DNA of 64,000 nt from Owenia fusiformis. Lineage: Eukaryota > Annelida > Polychaeta > Sabellida > Oweniidae. The notes beneath the pieces are model-generated. The model worked only from the letters and a program-made list of their open reading frames with translations, searched no databases and had not been told where the DNA came from. Positions 24,896 through 35,900 of this stretch are shown here, one piece after another. The stretch covers positions 22,799,754-22,863,753 of the forward strand of contig CAIIXF020000011.1 in NCBI GenBank assembly GCA_903813345.2. Direction: 5' to 3'. Within the stretch, counting starts at the first letter, position 1. The number at the start of each line of letters is the position of its first letter. The translations under genes were made by a program, and so were the position numbers.

Positions 24896-27800
24896 CATGC
24901 TTATGTGATGCTTACATACAAATATGATAAATTAAATATTTTAACAAGCCATACATGGTCAAACAACTAAATAACAGGTTCATGTGTAATATATGCTACA
25001 CCAATTTACATCAATTATTGATATGATATACCAATTTAAAGGCCACATAATTCCAGAACATTATTATTGAAATTTTACCTTATTTTGATTAAATGGCACA
25101 AAGACCTTCAAACACATTGCATTGCATGATGGTTCATGGTTTGTCTTTGTGTATGGTACAACTTCTTACTTGGCATTTTGAGAAAATCTTCCTATATTGA
25201 GACTGAGCAGTTAGCACTGTTGAATATATACCTTATGGTCATACTCATAATACATCATTTCATTCTTTGTTTTTGCACATTGCCTTTTCTTTGCTCAGAG
25301 TAAATGAAGATGAATTAATCAACAAGGAAATGATACATATCAATAACAAAAGAAAAAAATTCAACATTCTACATATATTCCAGAAAAATGTCAGGGCTTC
25401 ATTTATGAAGAGTCAATGATGGACCATAGAAACTTATTGCACATAATATAATGGGATCCATGTAAGACTTAAATCTCTATTTGGATTATGGACAAAATCT
25501 ATGATACATCCCTTGTATTTTTCTCTTACAAGTATTCCCTCGCAAAATGACCATGATTTCCTTTTTAAAATGGAGGGGTCGTAAGAATAATTGTATTAGA
25601 CAATTACTTACATATAAATAAATAAACTTTAGTTTTCTTAATGTTTGAAAACAAAATAAATGAAATCTAGTAGCATACACAAAGAGAAAGGAAAATAACA
25701 TGAATTTTTTTGACAGGGTTATTCTTGGTAATCCGGTAAGTATAGCCCTGCAGTTAATCTTTGGATATTTTGAGCCTGTATGCAACAAGTAGGATAAATC
25801 GTAAAACAATCCAGATGCCCAAATATGGTATGAAACATACACATGATACGGCCAATTATGTGAACATAGTTGTAGCAGTAATATCCCACAGTGGCTTTAA
25901 TAAATAAATCATGGCTATAAAAGTAAATTTAATGACTGGTTAATTAAAAGATATATCTCATATCTTTTATTAATAGCACCATTAACAAATAGCTTTTGTA
26001 ACATGACATAAATTTACTTTGATTATAATATAAATCATGACAGAAACTTTACATGCAATATTGTTTTTAAATTGAATTTTAGGATCTAAAAATAGGCAAG
26101 GAAAATTTAAATAGGTGAGGCAAAACCTAACCCAAAGATGATATTGAGTTATATTAACTATGTAATATGATTTTCAGATACAGACAAAAATACATGAAAA
26201 TTTTTTTTTTGCCTAACCTGCCTCATAGGTAGCTTCACCTAAGATTGAACAGAATTAGACTTCTCTCAAATTTCACTAATAATTTGAGCAATAATTCCCA
26301 TTGGCATACTGGACACTGATATTATACAATGGCATATGGTAAAAAAAAGCAATATCATATGTCTGAATATGGAAGCAGATAGGTTAAATCTAAAATAGCA
26401 AAAATCCAGATAAATGCTCCAGTCCCCTTCTACCATTAACATGTAACAGGAAAACAAAACAACATACACATTAACAAACAAACAAACAACTAAACAATAA
26501 TTGTTTTGATAAAAAAGAATTCTGGACAATTTACAAAACTGCCAGAAATTCAACTGGGAAAATAAATAATTTAAATGAGAAATGCAAAATATAAAAAATT
26601 ATTTGTGATACTTCCAGAAAGGGATTGATGCATTACCTTGGAGTAGAAGCTAAATAGATCTGGAGGTAAAAATAGAGCATATGTAGGCCTATATAAGGCA
26701 TAGGATAAACCTATATACAGTATTCCACTAGCTGTTTCTTAGATACTGCTTACCAGTTTACATACAAGCTATTTTTATAATTTACAGGCTCCATAACATG
26801 TAACGTTAACTGTATATAATAAATTCATGGCTCTTTGCCTTCCATGTATGTATATAAAATACATATTTTTATTGAGTTTCTATGTGTGGAAAAAATGGTA
26901 ACAGAAAAGCATTCTGAACATAAAAATCTATAATACCAACAAGGCATTAATTTCAAAACATGAAAGTCTTAACAATGACATGTCACATAAAACGTAAAAA
27001 GATTTGAGGAATTATTGCCCCCCCCCCTCCAAACATGTTCTTTTGTTTACTTAAAGTGGCTACTTGAGTTTTTATTTATCTCAAGGTCGAGTCAATATAT
27101 CAATTACATTCTAACCACAAGGTAAAGCGGCACCAAAGGTTAGAAATGAGTAGAGGATAACTTTTTTGAAAAATTATCACAAATATTCTTTGCTTATGTA
27201 TTTCTTGTTTTGTCTATTTTCTAAAAAAGTTCAGGTTCTTATCTATTTCATCATCATGCAACAATTATTTAGCATTCCCATTATCATTTCTAATAAATTC
27301 TGATATTGAATTTGTGTTCTTAATTGCTGTCACTTGATTTTCTATTTCAGGATCAAAAAAGTCAAGGACCACTTAAATGTGGTATCCATGGCACTATTGA
27401 TTTTTTAATGTGAATATACCACATATGATTCTTCTGAATTAAACCTTAAAACCTTAACCATACTTGGTCCAAGGTCCAATTCTTTCCATGAGCTGGGTCA
27501 AGAACCATTCTCGAAGATGGAATTAAACATATGAATTAAACATTTGCTCTAAGAGAAATGAAAAAATGTCAGACAAAAATGCTATTTTGTTTGACATCGC
27601 ATCGCTTCATTTAAACAATGTTATGTTATAATCAAAGTATTCTATTAATGGATATAATCATTATGTATGTACATTGACTAGCGCTCGTCTGAGAACTGAC
27701 TAGAGATTATTTTTAACACTCACACATTCAAACAATATCACCATCTACAAAAAGTCACACTCAATAAATTGCCATTGGAGTAGAAATTTTTTCATCAAGT

Positions 27801-28299
27801 TGAAATCAATTGAGAAATATAGTTGTATTAGGAAATGACTAGTCATATATCATGCTGTTATTATCTAACCTAAAACAACCCTATGACCTATATCTGAGTT
27901 TTCCTACCCCTTGTTAAAACCCTATATATTAGAAGCTACTTTGTACAACAATCCACTAAATATCATTCCAATCCAAAATATACAAATATCATTTTGACAG
28001 TTACAATATACCGTACCTGACCTGCATAAAGGGTAATCAAACACTAAAATTCCATTTATAACAGGTTTTGCTCGTGTCATTAGATGTCAGCTTGACTCAT
28101 CAGATGTCAGTTAATTATGTGATGATGTCAATAAAACTGTTGGCTCTATGAATTTGTTCCATGAGATCTAGGCTCTATAATTACTGTGATGTGATTAACA
28201 CAAAAGTGTTGTTCTCTCTGACGAATGTTATTGTTATAAAAAATTCCCCAAGGCACTGTATAGTATTTAGTAATATCATACTTTATATGGCTGTTTAGT
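24896..28299. other. Gene-free interval; may hold the BTB gene 3' UTR
   Basis: AT-rich with short poly-A/T and poly-C runs and no convincing open frame on either strand. The part nearest 28300 is likely 3' untranslated sequence of the minus-strand BTB gene, but no end can be assigned. Confidence 0.5.
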
Positions 28300-30267
28300 T
28301 CACTTCTTCTTGCGTGATAATTTAAATGATGCCATCATACCTTTCATACCCTCCCATGATGGCTGGCCCTGAAAGAAAACCATGTTTGCGTTACAATTAA
28401 AAATAAGCATTACCCTTAAAAGAGGTTTAACTACATGTACAGGACACAAATAATTCTATGATCTTGAAAATATGTAAATAAGAATAAGTCGTCTGGAAAT
28501 CATGACATTACAATTTTTGCCTTTGAATATATATGAATCAATTTACATTGACACACTGGTAAAAGGCTATGAAATCTACATTTGAGATGCTTAAGATTTT
28601 ATCAGCATTGTGAACTTGTCTGGTCAAAATATGCTACAATTTTTTCTTAATCTTCAACTAGAACCAAATGTATTTCCAAGTATCTTTAATTTTAACGAGT
28701 GAAATCAGGCTGTAAATTTTTCAAAAAATATATACATATATTTGACTAATTTTTATCATAATACCCCCTTGAAATGTTTAACAATTCCAACTCCTCAATT
28801 TGATCCTGCACTAAAGCCTGCCTATGAATTTTCGAGGATTGATCAAAGTTGTCATTTTTTGATTGAGAATAAATCTTATTCAAAATATTGAATGTTCGGT
28901 ACATGTTATCCAATAAGGAGTTGGAATTGCCAAACTTTTTGAGGGGAGTGTAAATCTATACTTACATCAGGACCTCGTTTCTTTCTGATCTTTTTTAATT
29001 TTGTTTCTCCCTGATTCTTAGCCTTCTTTAGCTTAAACTGTACAACACCAGGGACACTATCAGGGACATATATCTGCCGAAGTTCCAGTTTTTCCTCTGG
29101 TGGGGAGCCGGTAGGGGGCAATTCTGGGGTTGACACTGTACTACTAGGTTCTTGATTAGGCCCAGGCTCCAGACCAGAGCTAGATACAAATTGCATTTTC
29201 ATTTGATTTTCAGCTGAATGTTTATCAACAGAGTATTCTAAGCCACAGAGAACTGTTTTTGCGAGACCAGATTTCCCGACATAATGTTGCCCATCTGGTG
29301 GGATTAATGCAACCATTTTACGTCGCTTAATCCTCTGATTGCGTTTGCGTAAAGGATTTGCTGCCACTGATCTGGATTTCTGGGTATATAATTCCCTATA
29401 TTGGCTATTTGTATGGCACGAAGGATCCATTTGTAAAGGTGGAAAAACAAAGTCATTTTCAGTTGTAGGGGTAGCATCATTTGACAGATTGTCATCATGG
29501 ACAGTAGCACCTGGGTAATTTCCATATGAAGATGGCAATAGTAAAGGCGAAGATTGGTATGTTTGAGCAAAATGATCCAAGGATGGAGATTCTATCTGAT
29601 ATGGGGAAGACACATGATGTTGCACCTCAGGGCTCGAGGGTTCACTTTTAATGACAGGTTGTTCCAGACTTTTATTGTACTCCCTTTGGGCATTATCTAG
29701 TATTTTTGCTTTTAGACGTGCATTTACAGATGATGATAAATCCAATGGTTCTTGTTGATCTATCGAGCTAGAGACATGAGATTCTGTTTTACTGATCCAG
29801 GGGTCAGGGGTTGATAATCCAGGTTCCATTTCATGATTGAGTTCCTTCAACCCTGGTTTCGTTAATGAGAGTCTGCATAGTTGAGTCAGTTTGGTTATTC
29901 CCAGCAGTAATGATGCATCGTGTAATGCTTTTATTCTATATGGGTACACTTCACAACATCCAGTATACAAGAAATCAACTATCACATATAATATATCAAA
30001 TGATACTGTACAAAGCTCGATCATTTTTCCTTTACTCAAAGTTACAGGGTCTGTGTCGCTTGATGCCATAATTTCATCTTGTTCGACAATTTGTGCTTTG
30101 AAGTAATCACTAGCACTTGCAAGTATAACACCATGCACTTTGAATTCTATTTTCTCCTGCGACACAACAGTGATATCACAAAATTCTCCATTCTTTCGCA
30201 TTTCATTTAATTCTTCAAATATTCCACAATGGAACTTTTTAGAGACAAACAGGCATTTAGAACCCAT
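28300..30267 (-). CDS. BTB/POZ domain protein with CtBP-type motif
   Basis: Two coding exons: 28966-30267 (start ATG 30267-30265) and 28300-28368 (stop 28302-28300), 456 residues. The donor (GAT|GTAAGT) and acceptor (CAG|GGC) are in phase 0. A BTB/POZ fold covers about residues 11-135 (FCDITVV, FKVHGVILASASDYF, VIVDFLYTG). Then follow PLDLS at 174-178, the short motif bound by CtBP corepressors, and IKSE at 206-209, a SUMO consensus. Next come a Ser/Pro-rich stretch, a basic cluster (RKRNQRIKRRK) and a Lys-rich C terminus (SRKKK). No zinc finger is seen. The start was chosen because the in-frame stop just upstream and the lack of another ATG exclude a longer frame. Inference: nuclear transcriptional corepressor. 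No vertebrate orthologue is recognised. Confidence 0.85.
29734..29748 (-). other. CtBP-binding motif PLDLS
   Basis: Codons CCA TTG GAT TTA TCA on the minus strand, residues 174-178 of the BTB protein, context QQEPLDLSSS. PxDLS is the established CtBP docking motif; function here is inferred. Confidence 0.7.
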
Positions 30268-30363
30268 ATTTACTCCGGATATGGTTGATCTTATATTTCT
30301 GTATCTACCACATAACTCGACATAAGTGCGATCTTCTTTTCTTAGATTATATTCCTCTTCCAA

Positions 30364-30790
30364 GTATCATGTTTCACTTCCGGGTTTGGGCTGAACTTTT
30401 TTTCATACTTTATTTCATTTTTCATCCATATCGTCAAGTTCCTTATTTAATTTATACACTGGTAATGTGAACTAAGTGTTGATGAATACACGTAGGCATG
30501 TTAAAATCAATTTATTGCTTTTCATCGGTATAAATTCATGAAATATCCTAGAATTTCGCATTTTTCCCTTTTTAGGAGAAAAAAAGTTACGCTCTGACCT
30601 CAATTATGATTGGCTGACGGAGTGGGTCCCCTAGCGGCAGCTTACAGAACTAACTCATCAATATTTGTGACGTCACCAATACCTGCCTAGTTGTTAGGGA
30701 GAACCGGAACATAAACAAAACAAACTAGTTAGAAACGGGGAGTAACATCATAGCACCAGTACAACATCGTCTAGCAGAGACGCAACAGCA
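30364..30790. promoter_or_regulatory. Likely bidirectional promoter between BTB gene and SAXO4
   Basis: The two coding starts diverge, and the proposed SAXO4 5' exon ends at 30798. A perfect CRE TGACGTCA is at 30668-30675 and an inverted CCAAT box (ATTGG) at 30609-30613. This stretch is visibly less AT-rich than its surroundings. Transcription starts are not determinable from sequence. Confidence 0.55.
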
Positions 30791-30798
30791 AATTACAG
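30700..30798 (+). other. Probable 5' untranslated exon of SAXO4
   Basis: Ends CAG|GTATGA at 30798/30799. Pairs with the acceptor at 31871-31873 that opens the first coding exon 23 nt before the ATG. The left border is a guess. Confidence 0.4.
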
Positions 30799-31168
30799 GT
30801 ATGAAAAGTTACCTAATTATAACTTTAATCTTGGGCCTCATTTCTTGAAATAAAGAACATGATCAATTAGAACAATCAATGCACATTAGGCCTACACTTC
30901 TAAAGCCTAAACCCAGCCAGAATCATCATCATCATCATTTGGTACTGTAGCTGTTAGGCTTGTGTGCCTGTTGTCGCTAAGCTCTTTTTATATTTTTATA
31001 TTTATCAGCTAAAAACTGATCGTGATATTTTAATCATTTGAACCACCTGGTCCAAGACACTTTAAGTTTGACAGGTGAGCTAGGTTAAGCATAGACCCCA
31101 AAGATCAGACTTGCAGACTGGTCTTCTTGTTGCAGTACTTCAAGGGTGCGCGCTGTTGTTCCGCCGTG

Positions 31169-31775
31169 CTATACTATGGTGTAGTGTTTTTCTGACCAGA
31201 ATTTGTCGAGCCTCGTTTTGAAGGTGGTGATAGAGTCTGAACTTATGACGTTCTCTGGGAGACTATTCCAGTCACTGATTACTCTCAAGCTGAAAGTGTT
31301 GCTTCTAAGTGAAGTTTTGCAGTGTCTCTTGAATAGTTTTTTTGAATGGCCTCTCGTGGTGGAAGTGGATGACTGGAAAAATAAATCAGGGTTTAAGTTG
31401 ACTAGTCCATTGAATATCTTATAAACTTCTATCATATCACCTCTTTTGCGTCTATAATGTAAAGAGTGTAATTTCAGTTCCTTCAATCTATCACTATATG
31501 CTAGGTCTTTTAGTCTATAAATTAATTTAGTTGTTCTTCTTTGTATTTTTTCAAGCTTTCTTTCATCTGTGATAAATCTAGGGTGCCATATAGAGTTTCC
31601 GTAGTCCAAAACTGGTCTAATTATAGCTTTATATAGTTTGATAATACTTTGTTCGTCTATATGTCTAAATGTCCTTTTAATCAGGCCTAGTTTGCTGTTC
31701 GCTTTGTTGGCTATTCTTGATATATGACTGTGAAATGAATGAGTTGAAAGACTGCATAAAAGTTGTCTTATCTCC
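31169..31775 (-). mobile_element. 5'-truncated LINE (CR1/Jockey-like), in SAXO4 intron 1
   Basis: The minus strand encodes the C-terminal segment after the reverse transcriptase core: ANKANSKLGLIKR, YKAIIRPVLDYGNSIWHP, KIQRRTTKLI, RRKRGDMIEVYKI, FSLRVISDWNSLPE, stop at 31171-31169. This is the standard end of CR1/Jockey-clade ORF2. The catalytic YxDD region is absent, so this is a dead-on-arrival copy. The open frame itself continues to 31898 only by chance through SAXO4 sequence. It still reads open, so insertion is fairly recent. The upstream border is approximate. Confidence 0.9.
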
Positions 31776-31896
31776 ACATGTGCATTTTTCAACTTTGCAA
31801 ATTCATTATGAAACATAGGTGGATGGCTAAGGCTTTTATTGTTGATCACTATATGAATACCTTTCTTTTGCAGATATCTATACAAAAATAGTAAAA

Positions 31897-33753
31897 ATGG
31901 GTCCATTACCGCAAGGACGATACAACGAGCATATCAATGCAAGCCATGGGCCTGATCCAAATCTCATGAAATTTTACTGCACACAATACTCTACAAAATA
32001 CCAAGGCAACCGACTTGCAAACTTCAAACCACGACCCGGGAAACACACAGGAACAGGCTACCTCTCTAACTTCCGTCCTGGAGTGTACTACAGTTCGCGT
32101 ATTGATGAACTTGATAACCCTTCAATGGGACGTATTGTTGCAGATAACTATCACACTGTGACTGAGAAGCATTTCCAGCCATACAACACACCAACAGGAA
32201 CTGAACCACTACCCAACGCATGTTACCAAGTTCCAAGTGGATTTGTAAGGCAGAAACCTATCACAAATCCAACCATGCAAGAGGTATGTACATGTTTTTG
32301 ATCAATTAACTTCATAATATAATTGTAAATTAAATGATGGATAAGAAAGTAATTTATCAGCCAGGTTGCTCTAACTTTCAGTTAAGTTGTGCAGGTTTTT
32401 CACAAATGGCACGAATTGATTCTTTTGTTATTGGTTTTGACTCATCAATTTCTTCAACATATAACATGTATAATGCATGTAACCACACACTGGATTTCAA
32501 TATGTACATGTACTTATATTATGTCTTATCTTACTTATGTCTGATTTGTTTGCAGGTGAGACAGACATACATAGACACCAAATCAGCTTATGCCCCGAAT
32601 GACATTCTTCCAAAACACCAAGCCCATTTACAGAAAATCCAATCCAAAGACCCAATAGCAGCTGAAAACTCCAGCCATGGTCCAGGATACATGACAACTG
32701 AAACGCATGTTAGGTTTAATGGAGAACCCTCCGATAGATCTGGTGTACAGAATAAGGATGTGGGACCTAAAGAGGGTTCTGGATTTACTAACGCTTACAA
32801 CATTGAGCCAATTACATTCCATGCAGGTTCACCCCACAAGGGTGAGATCCCAGGCTGGGCCACTGATCGACCAACAGGACACAGCATTATGCACACCCAC
32901 TTCTTGCCTACTGAGTTTTTACACGGTGCAGAACCTCTCCCAAAAATCGCTAACAGATCTGATCATAATACAGGCTTCACAAGTGGAACTGTCGCTCGTC
33001 CTGGATTCGTACATCATAACATGGCAGATGCTTATGATAAGGCTAAAGATGTCCCACAGGCAAAACAAGACCGGACAGCAAAGCAGGATCCAGCCGAGTT
33101 CATCAACATGCATAATCCAAACAACTACTCCAGTATAGCGAAGGCAACATTCGGTGGTCAACAAAGACCAGGAAAGTCTGAATCAGATCGTCTTGGGCGT
33201 ACAGGAGTAGGTGCTCAGGAGGTTACAGGCTACGTGGAGAACAATGATAGATTTGTACAAACCTCAGACAACCCCAATAGATTCATCACACATTATAACA
33301 CAAAGTAAGTATTAAAAACAATAAAATCAAATTTCATATCCAAATCTATTCATAACAAAACTGAAGGGCACTTCAAATGTTTCATAATTACAGATTTAAA
33401 GTGACACTAAGCATTTTATAACCATTACACTACGACTAATTAAATATTAAATACTCAAAATGAATTCTCAGCATGGTCTAATCAATACATTTTATAATTC
33501 CAGGTACTATGACATAACTCCAAAAGGCAAAGATCGCGAAGGATATGTCGTGGGAGGAATCCAGCCACAGCTTCCCGATGGGTTCACCAAATCTACAAAA
33601 GTCGCCACATATGGACCTGATGTAGAAACAACAGCAACTTTACGCAGATTGCACCCATACGTTGCAAGAAGCGTCATGGCTAGAGACAAGTTTTATGACG
33701 ATCATACACACGATAGTAAAGTTCATAAATCATTGCCACCCGTGATGTCATAG
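31897..33753 (+). CDS. SAXO4: Stabilizer of axonemal microtubules 4 (PPP1R32 family)
   Basis: Coding exons 31897-32283, 32556-33304 and 33504-33753; phases fit and the stop is TAG 33751-33753; 461 residues. Family signatures seen along the whole length: KFYCTQY near the start, GTGYLSNFRPGV, DNPSMGRI, the conserved block KEGSGFTNAY, THFLPTEFLHG, a repeat-like VTGYVENN, RFITHYNTK|YYDITPKG, and GGIQPQLPDGF with RRLHPYVARS at the end. The vertebrate protein is a ciliary/axonemal microtubule-associated protein also listed as a PP1 regulatory subunit. At the exon 1/2 junction, where I recall human PPP1R32 having KVHF (an RVxF-type PP1 motif), this protein has QTYI, so PP1 binding may not be conserved. 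Expression in ciliated cells is inferred. Confidence 0.92.
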
Positions 33754-33813
33754 TACATTTAGGATATTAAATTACCTGTGATGTCATAGTATATTAAGGA
33801 TATAAAATTGCTA
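33742..33813 (+). repeat. 36-bp tandem duplication over the SAXO4 stop codon
   Basis: GTGATGTCATAG at 33742-33753 (Val-Met-Ser-stop) recurs at 33778-33789 followed by a similar AT-rich tail. The second copy lies in the 3' UTR. Confidence 0.85.
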
Positions 33814-34959
33814 TTTAGGCTTAACTACAGTGATTTTTGTATGCATGAAAAATGAAGTGACCATGTTGCGTCAAGGTTTAGGCTAAATCAATATTGGATT
33901 ACCACACTAAAAAACTGAGCATTCATTACATTCTAGAAAATACGTCTGACACTGTTATCAGACATCCGCAGTTAAGTTCTGTTTTGTGACACGCTTGATT
34001 TTTCTAGTTTCTCAAATTACAAGTTTGGTTAGAGTACAGTGTTAAGTACAATAGAGTCAGAATGCCTATGTTGGATTACATAAACAAACTGTTGTGTCAT
34101 ATTTCATGATTTTGTATTGTATCTAATATTACCCTTGAATAAATGGATTTTCGTAATATTCAAGGGTAAACAGTTACAATTACAAATCATTACTAGTTAT
34201 ATAGGGTATTGGGAATCAAGTTCAAGTCTGTTATCTTAGGTTTTGTCATTCATGGATTTTTCTTTTATATAAAGATCCTGAGTGTCATTTCGAGAAAACT
34301 AAGATTCCAGTTCCAACTAAATTCAGCCCCAAATGCTCTAATTCATTTCACCATGTTCACCAGATAAAGGCAGATATATGTATTGATTGTAAACAATCAT
34401 GTCAAAGTGCAATATTGTCATATGATTATATAACTGTAAATATTAGAAATGCCATCATTCTTCATAATATTGGACAATTGTTCAAACAGGTAGTGCATAA
34501 GTGCATGTTTTGGCCATCATTTATCATGTTTATTGAATGGACTTTTTTATAGTTTTTATATGAGTGTAAATATGTACATAAATAATGCAAAAATATATAT
34601 TTAAAGTGAACAAATATAAAGCATTGTGTTACATTGATGAACTTTTATTCTGAGAACAAGTAGATGTATTACATACAAATAACCTGATGAAACACTTAAG
34701 AATAGAACAATACCAGCAAACATGACAAGGTTAATGTACAAATAATGGAGAGATTTAACTTGTACAGAAACAATAACCACAGGGATTACTGTATCACTTT
34801 CAATTGTATTTTCCAGAGACCTCATTTCAACTTATACCTTATACTCAATCGAATAAATATTATGAACTGGAGAACTATTCCCTAGAAGACTGTAATTTCT
34901 TATGTCCCTGAGTCGGGGGTACAAGTTCTCTTAAAATGTGAAGCCTAATTTCCCTTAAC
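33754..34959 (+). other. SAXO4 3' region with hairpin around a poly(A) signal
   Basis: No coding sequence seen. Inverted repeat TTACCCTTGAATA (34129-34141) and TATTCAAGGGTAA (34157-34169) encloses AATAAA at 34138-34143, a plausible SAXO4 poly(A) signal. Confidence 0.5.
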
Positions 34960-35109
34960 AAGGCGTTAACATGCAAAATGTCACCCCCGCCATTTGTTCA
35001 GACCCCAACTCCGACCGACAAACACCAACTGCCAAACACTATCAACAAAAAAGTTACTATAAGACTACAACAATACATGTATGTCACACTTGTGGTGGTG
35101 ACATAAAAA
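34960..35109 (+). repeat. Dispersed repeat R1, short copy
   Basis: Starts AAGGCGTTAACATGCAAAATG and ends ATGTCACAC...GTGGTGGTGACATAAAA. Nearly the same structure and length as 13632-13775. Non-coding. Confidence 0.75.
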
Positions 35110-35292
35110 CTATATAGTAATTTGAAAATTTTAGATGATGTGCTCGGCCTACATTACAAACATGCAAAGCAATAAACTTCAATTGTAGTCAAAATAACTA
35201 GAACTGATGAAAGTGGATAATTTAAGTTTTACTCCAGTATTCCAAGTTCCTGGCAGTCCATCCTGGGCAGTCCATGTACTTGTATGGTGCTA

Positions 35293-35900
35293 TATTCAGC
35301 ACATGTTATAATAGTTCCAATCTTCTAAGCACCTGTATTGGTATGTTATGCAAAAAAGCCCTGCCACTGTGATATATTATTCCTCAAAGGTCCTTTCATT
35401 TTAAAGTTCCAATCATGTTCCACTCTGAGGCATAGAAAGGCCCCACCACTGTGATGTATTATTCCTCAAAGATCCTTTCATTTTAAAGTTCCAATCATGT
35501 TCCACTCTGAGGCATAGAAAGGCCCCACCACTGCGACGTATTATTCCTCAAAGATCCTTTCATTTTAAAGTTCCAATCATGTTCCACTCTGAGGCATAGA
35601 AAGGCCCCACCACTGTGATGTATTATTCCTCAAAGATCCTTTCATTTTAAAGTTCCAATCATGTTCCACTCTGAGGCATAGAAAGGCCCCACCACTGTGA
35701 TGTATTATTCCTCAAAGATCCTTTCATTTTAAAAGTACATGTACCACTCATGTTTCACTCTGAGGCATAGAAAGGCCCCGCCACTGCGACGTATTATTCC
35801 TCAAAGGTCCTTTCATTTTAAAAGTACATGTACCACTCATGTTTCACTCTGAGGCATAGAAAGGCCCCGCCACTGCGACGTATTATTCCTCAAAGGTTCC
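35293..35900 (-). repeat. 82/89-bp tandem repeat overlapping the TEX11 stop codon
   Basis: Seven units beginning TATTATTCCTCAAAG at 35375, 35457, 35539, 35621, 35703, 35792 and 35881. The last one contains the final TEX11 codons and stop on the minus strand (TTTGAGGAATAA). The rest of the array is therefore 3' UTR. Two units carry an extra ACATGTACC, giving the 89-bp size. Confidence 0.93.

Noticed and set aside
30268-30363. N-terminal extension of the BTB protein
   Set aside because: The frame begins at TTG, with an in-frame stop right upstream and no ATG; the BTB domain fits the ATG at 30267.
30690-30715. RFX X-box-like sequence GTTGTTAGGGAGAAC near SAXO4
   Set aside because: Tempting for a ciliary gene, but it departs from the GTNRCC...RGYAAC consensus at key bases.
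31776-31906. Extension of the LINE reading frame over SAXO4's first coding exon
   Set aside because: The sequence beyond about 31775 no longer resembles LINE protein and is intron end plus SAXO4 codons on the other strand.
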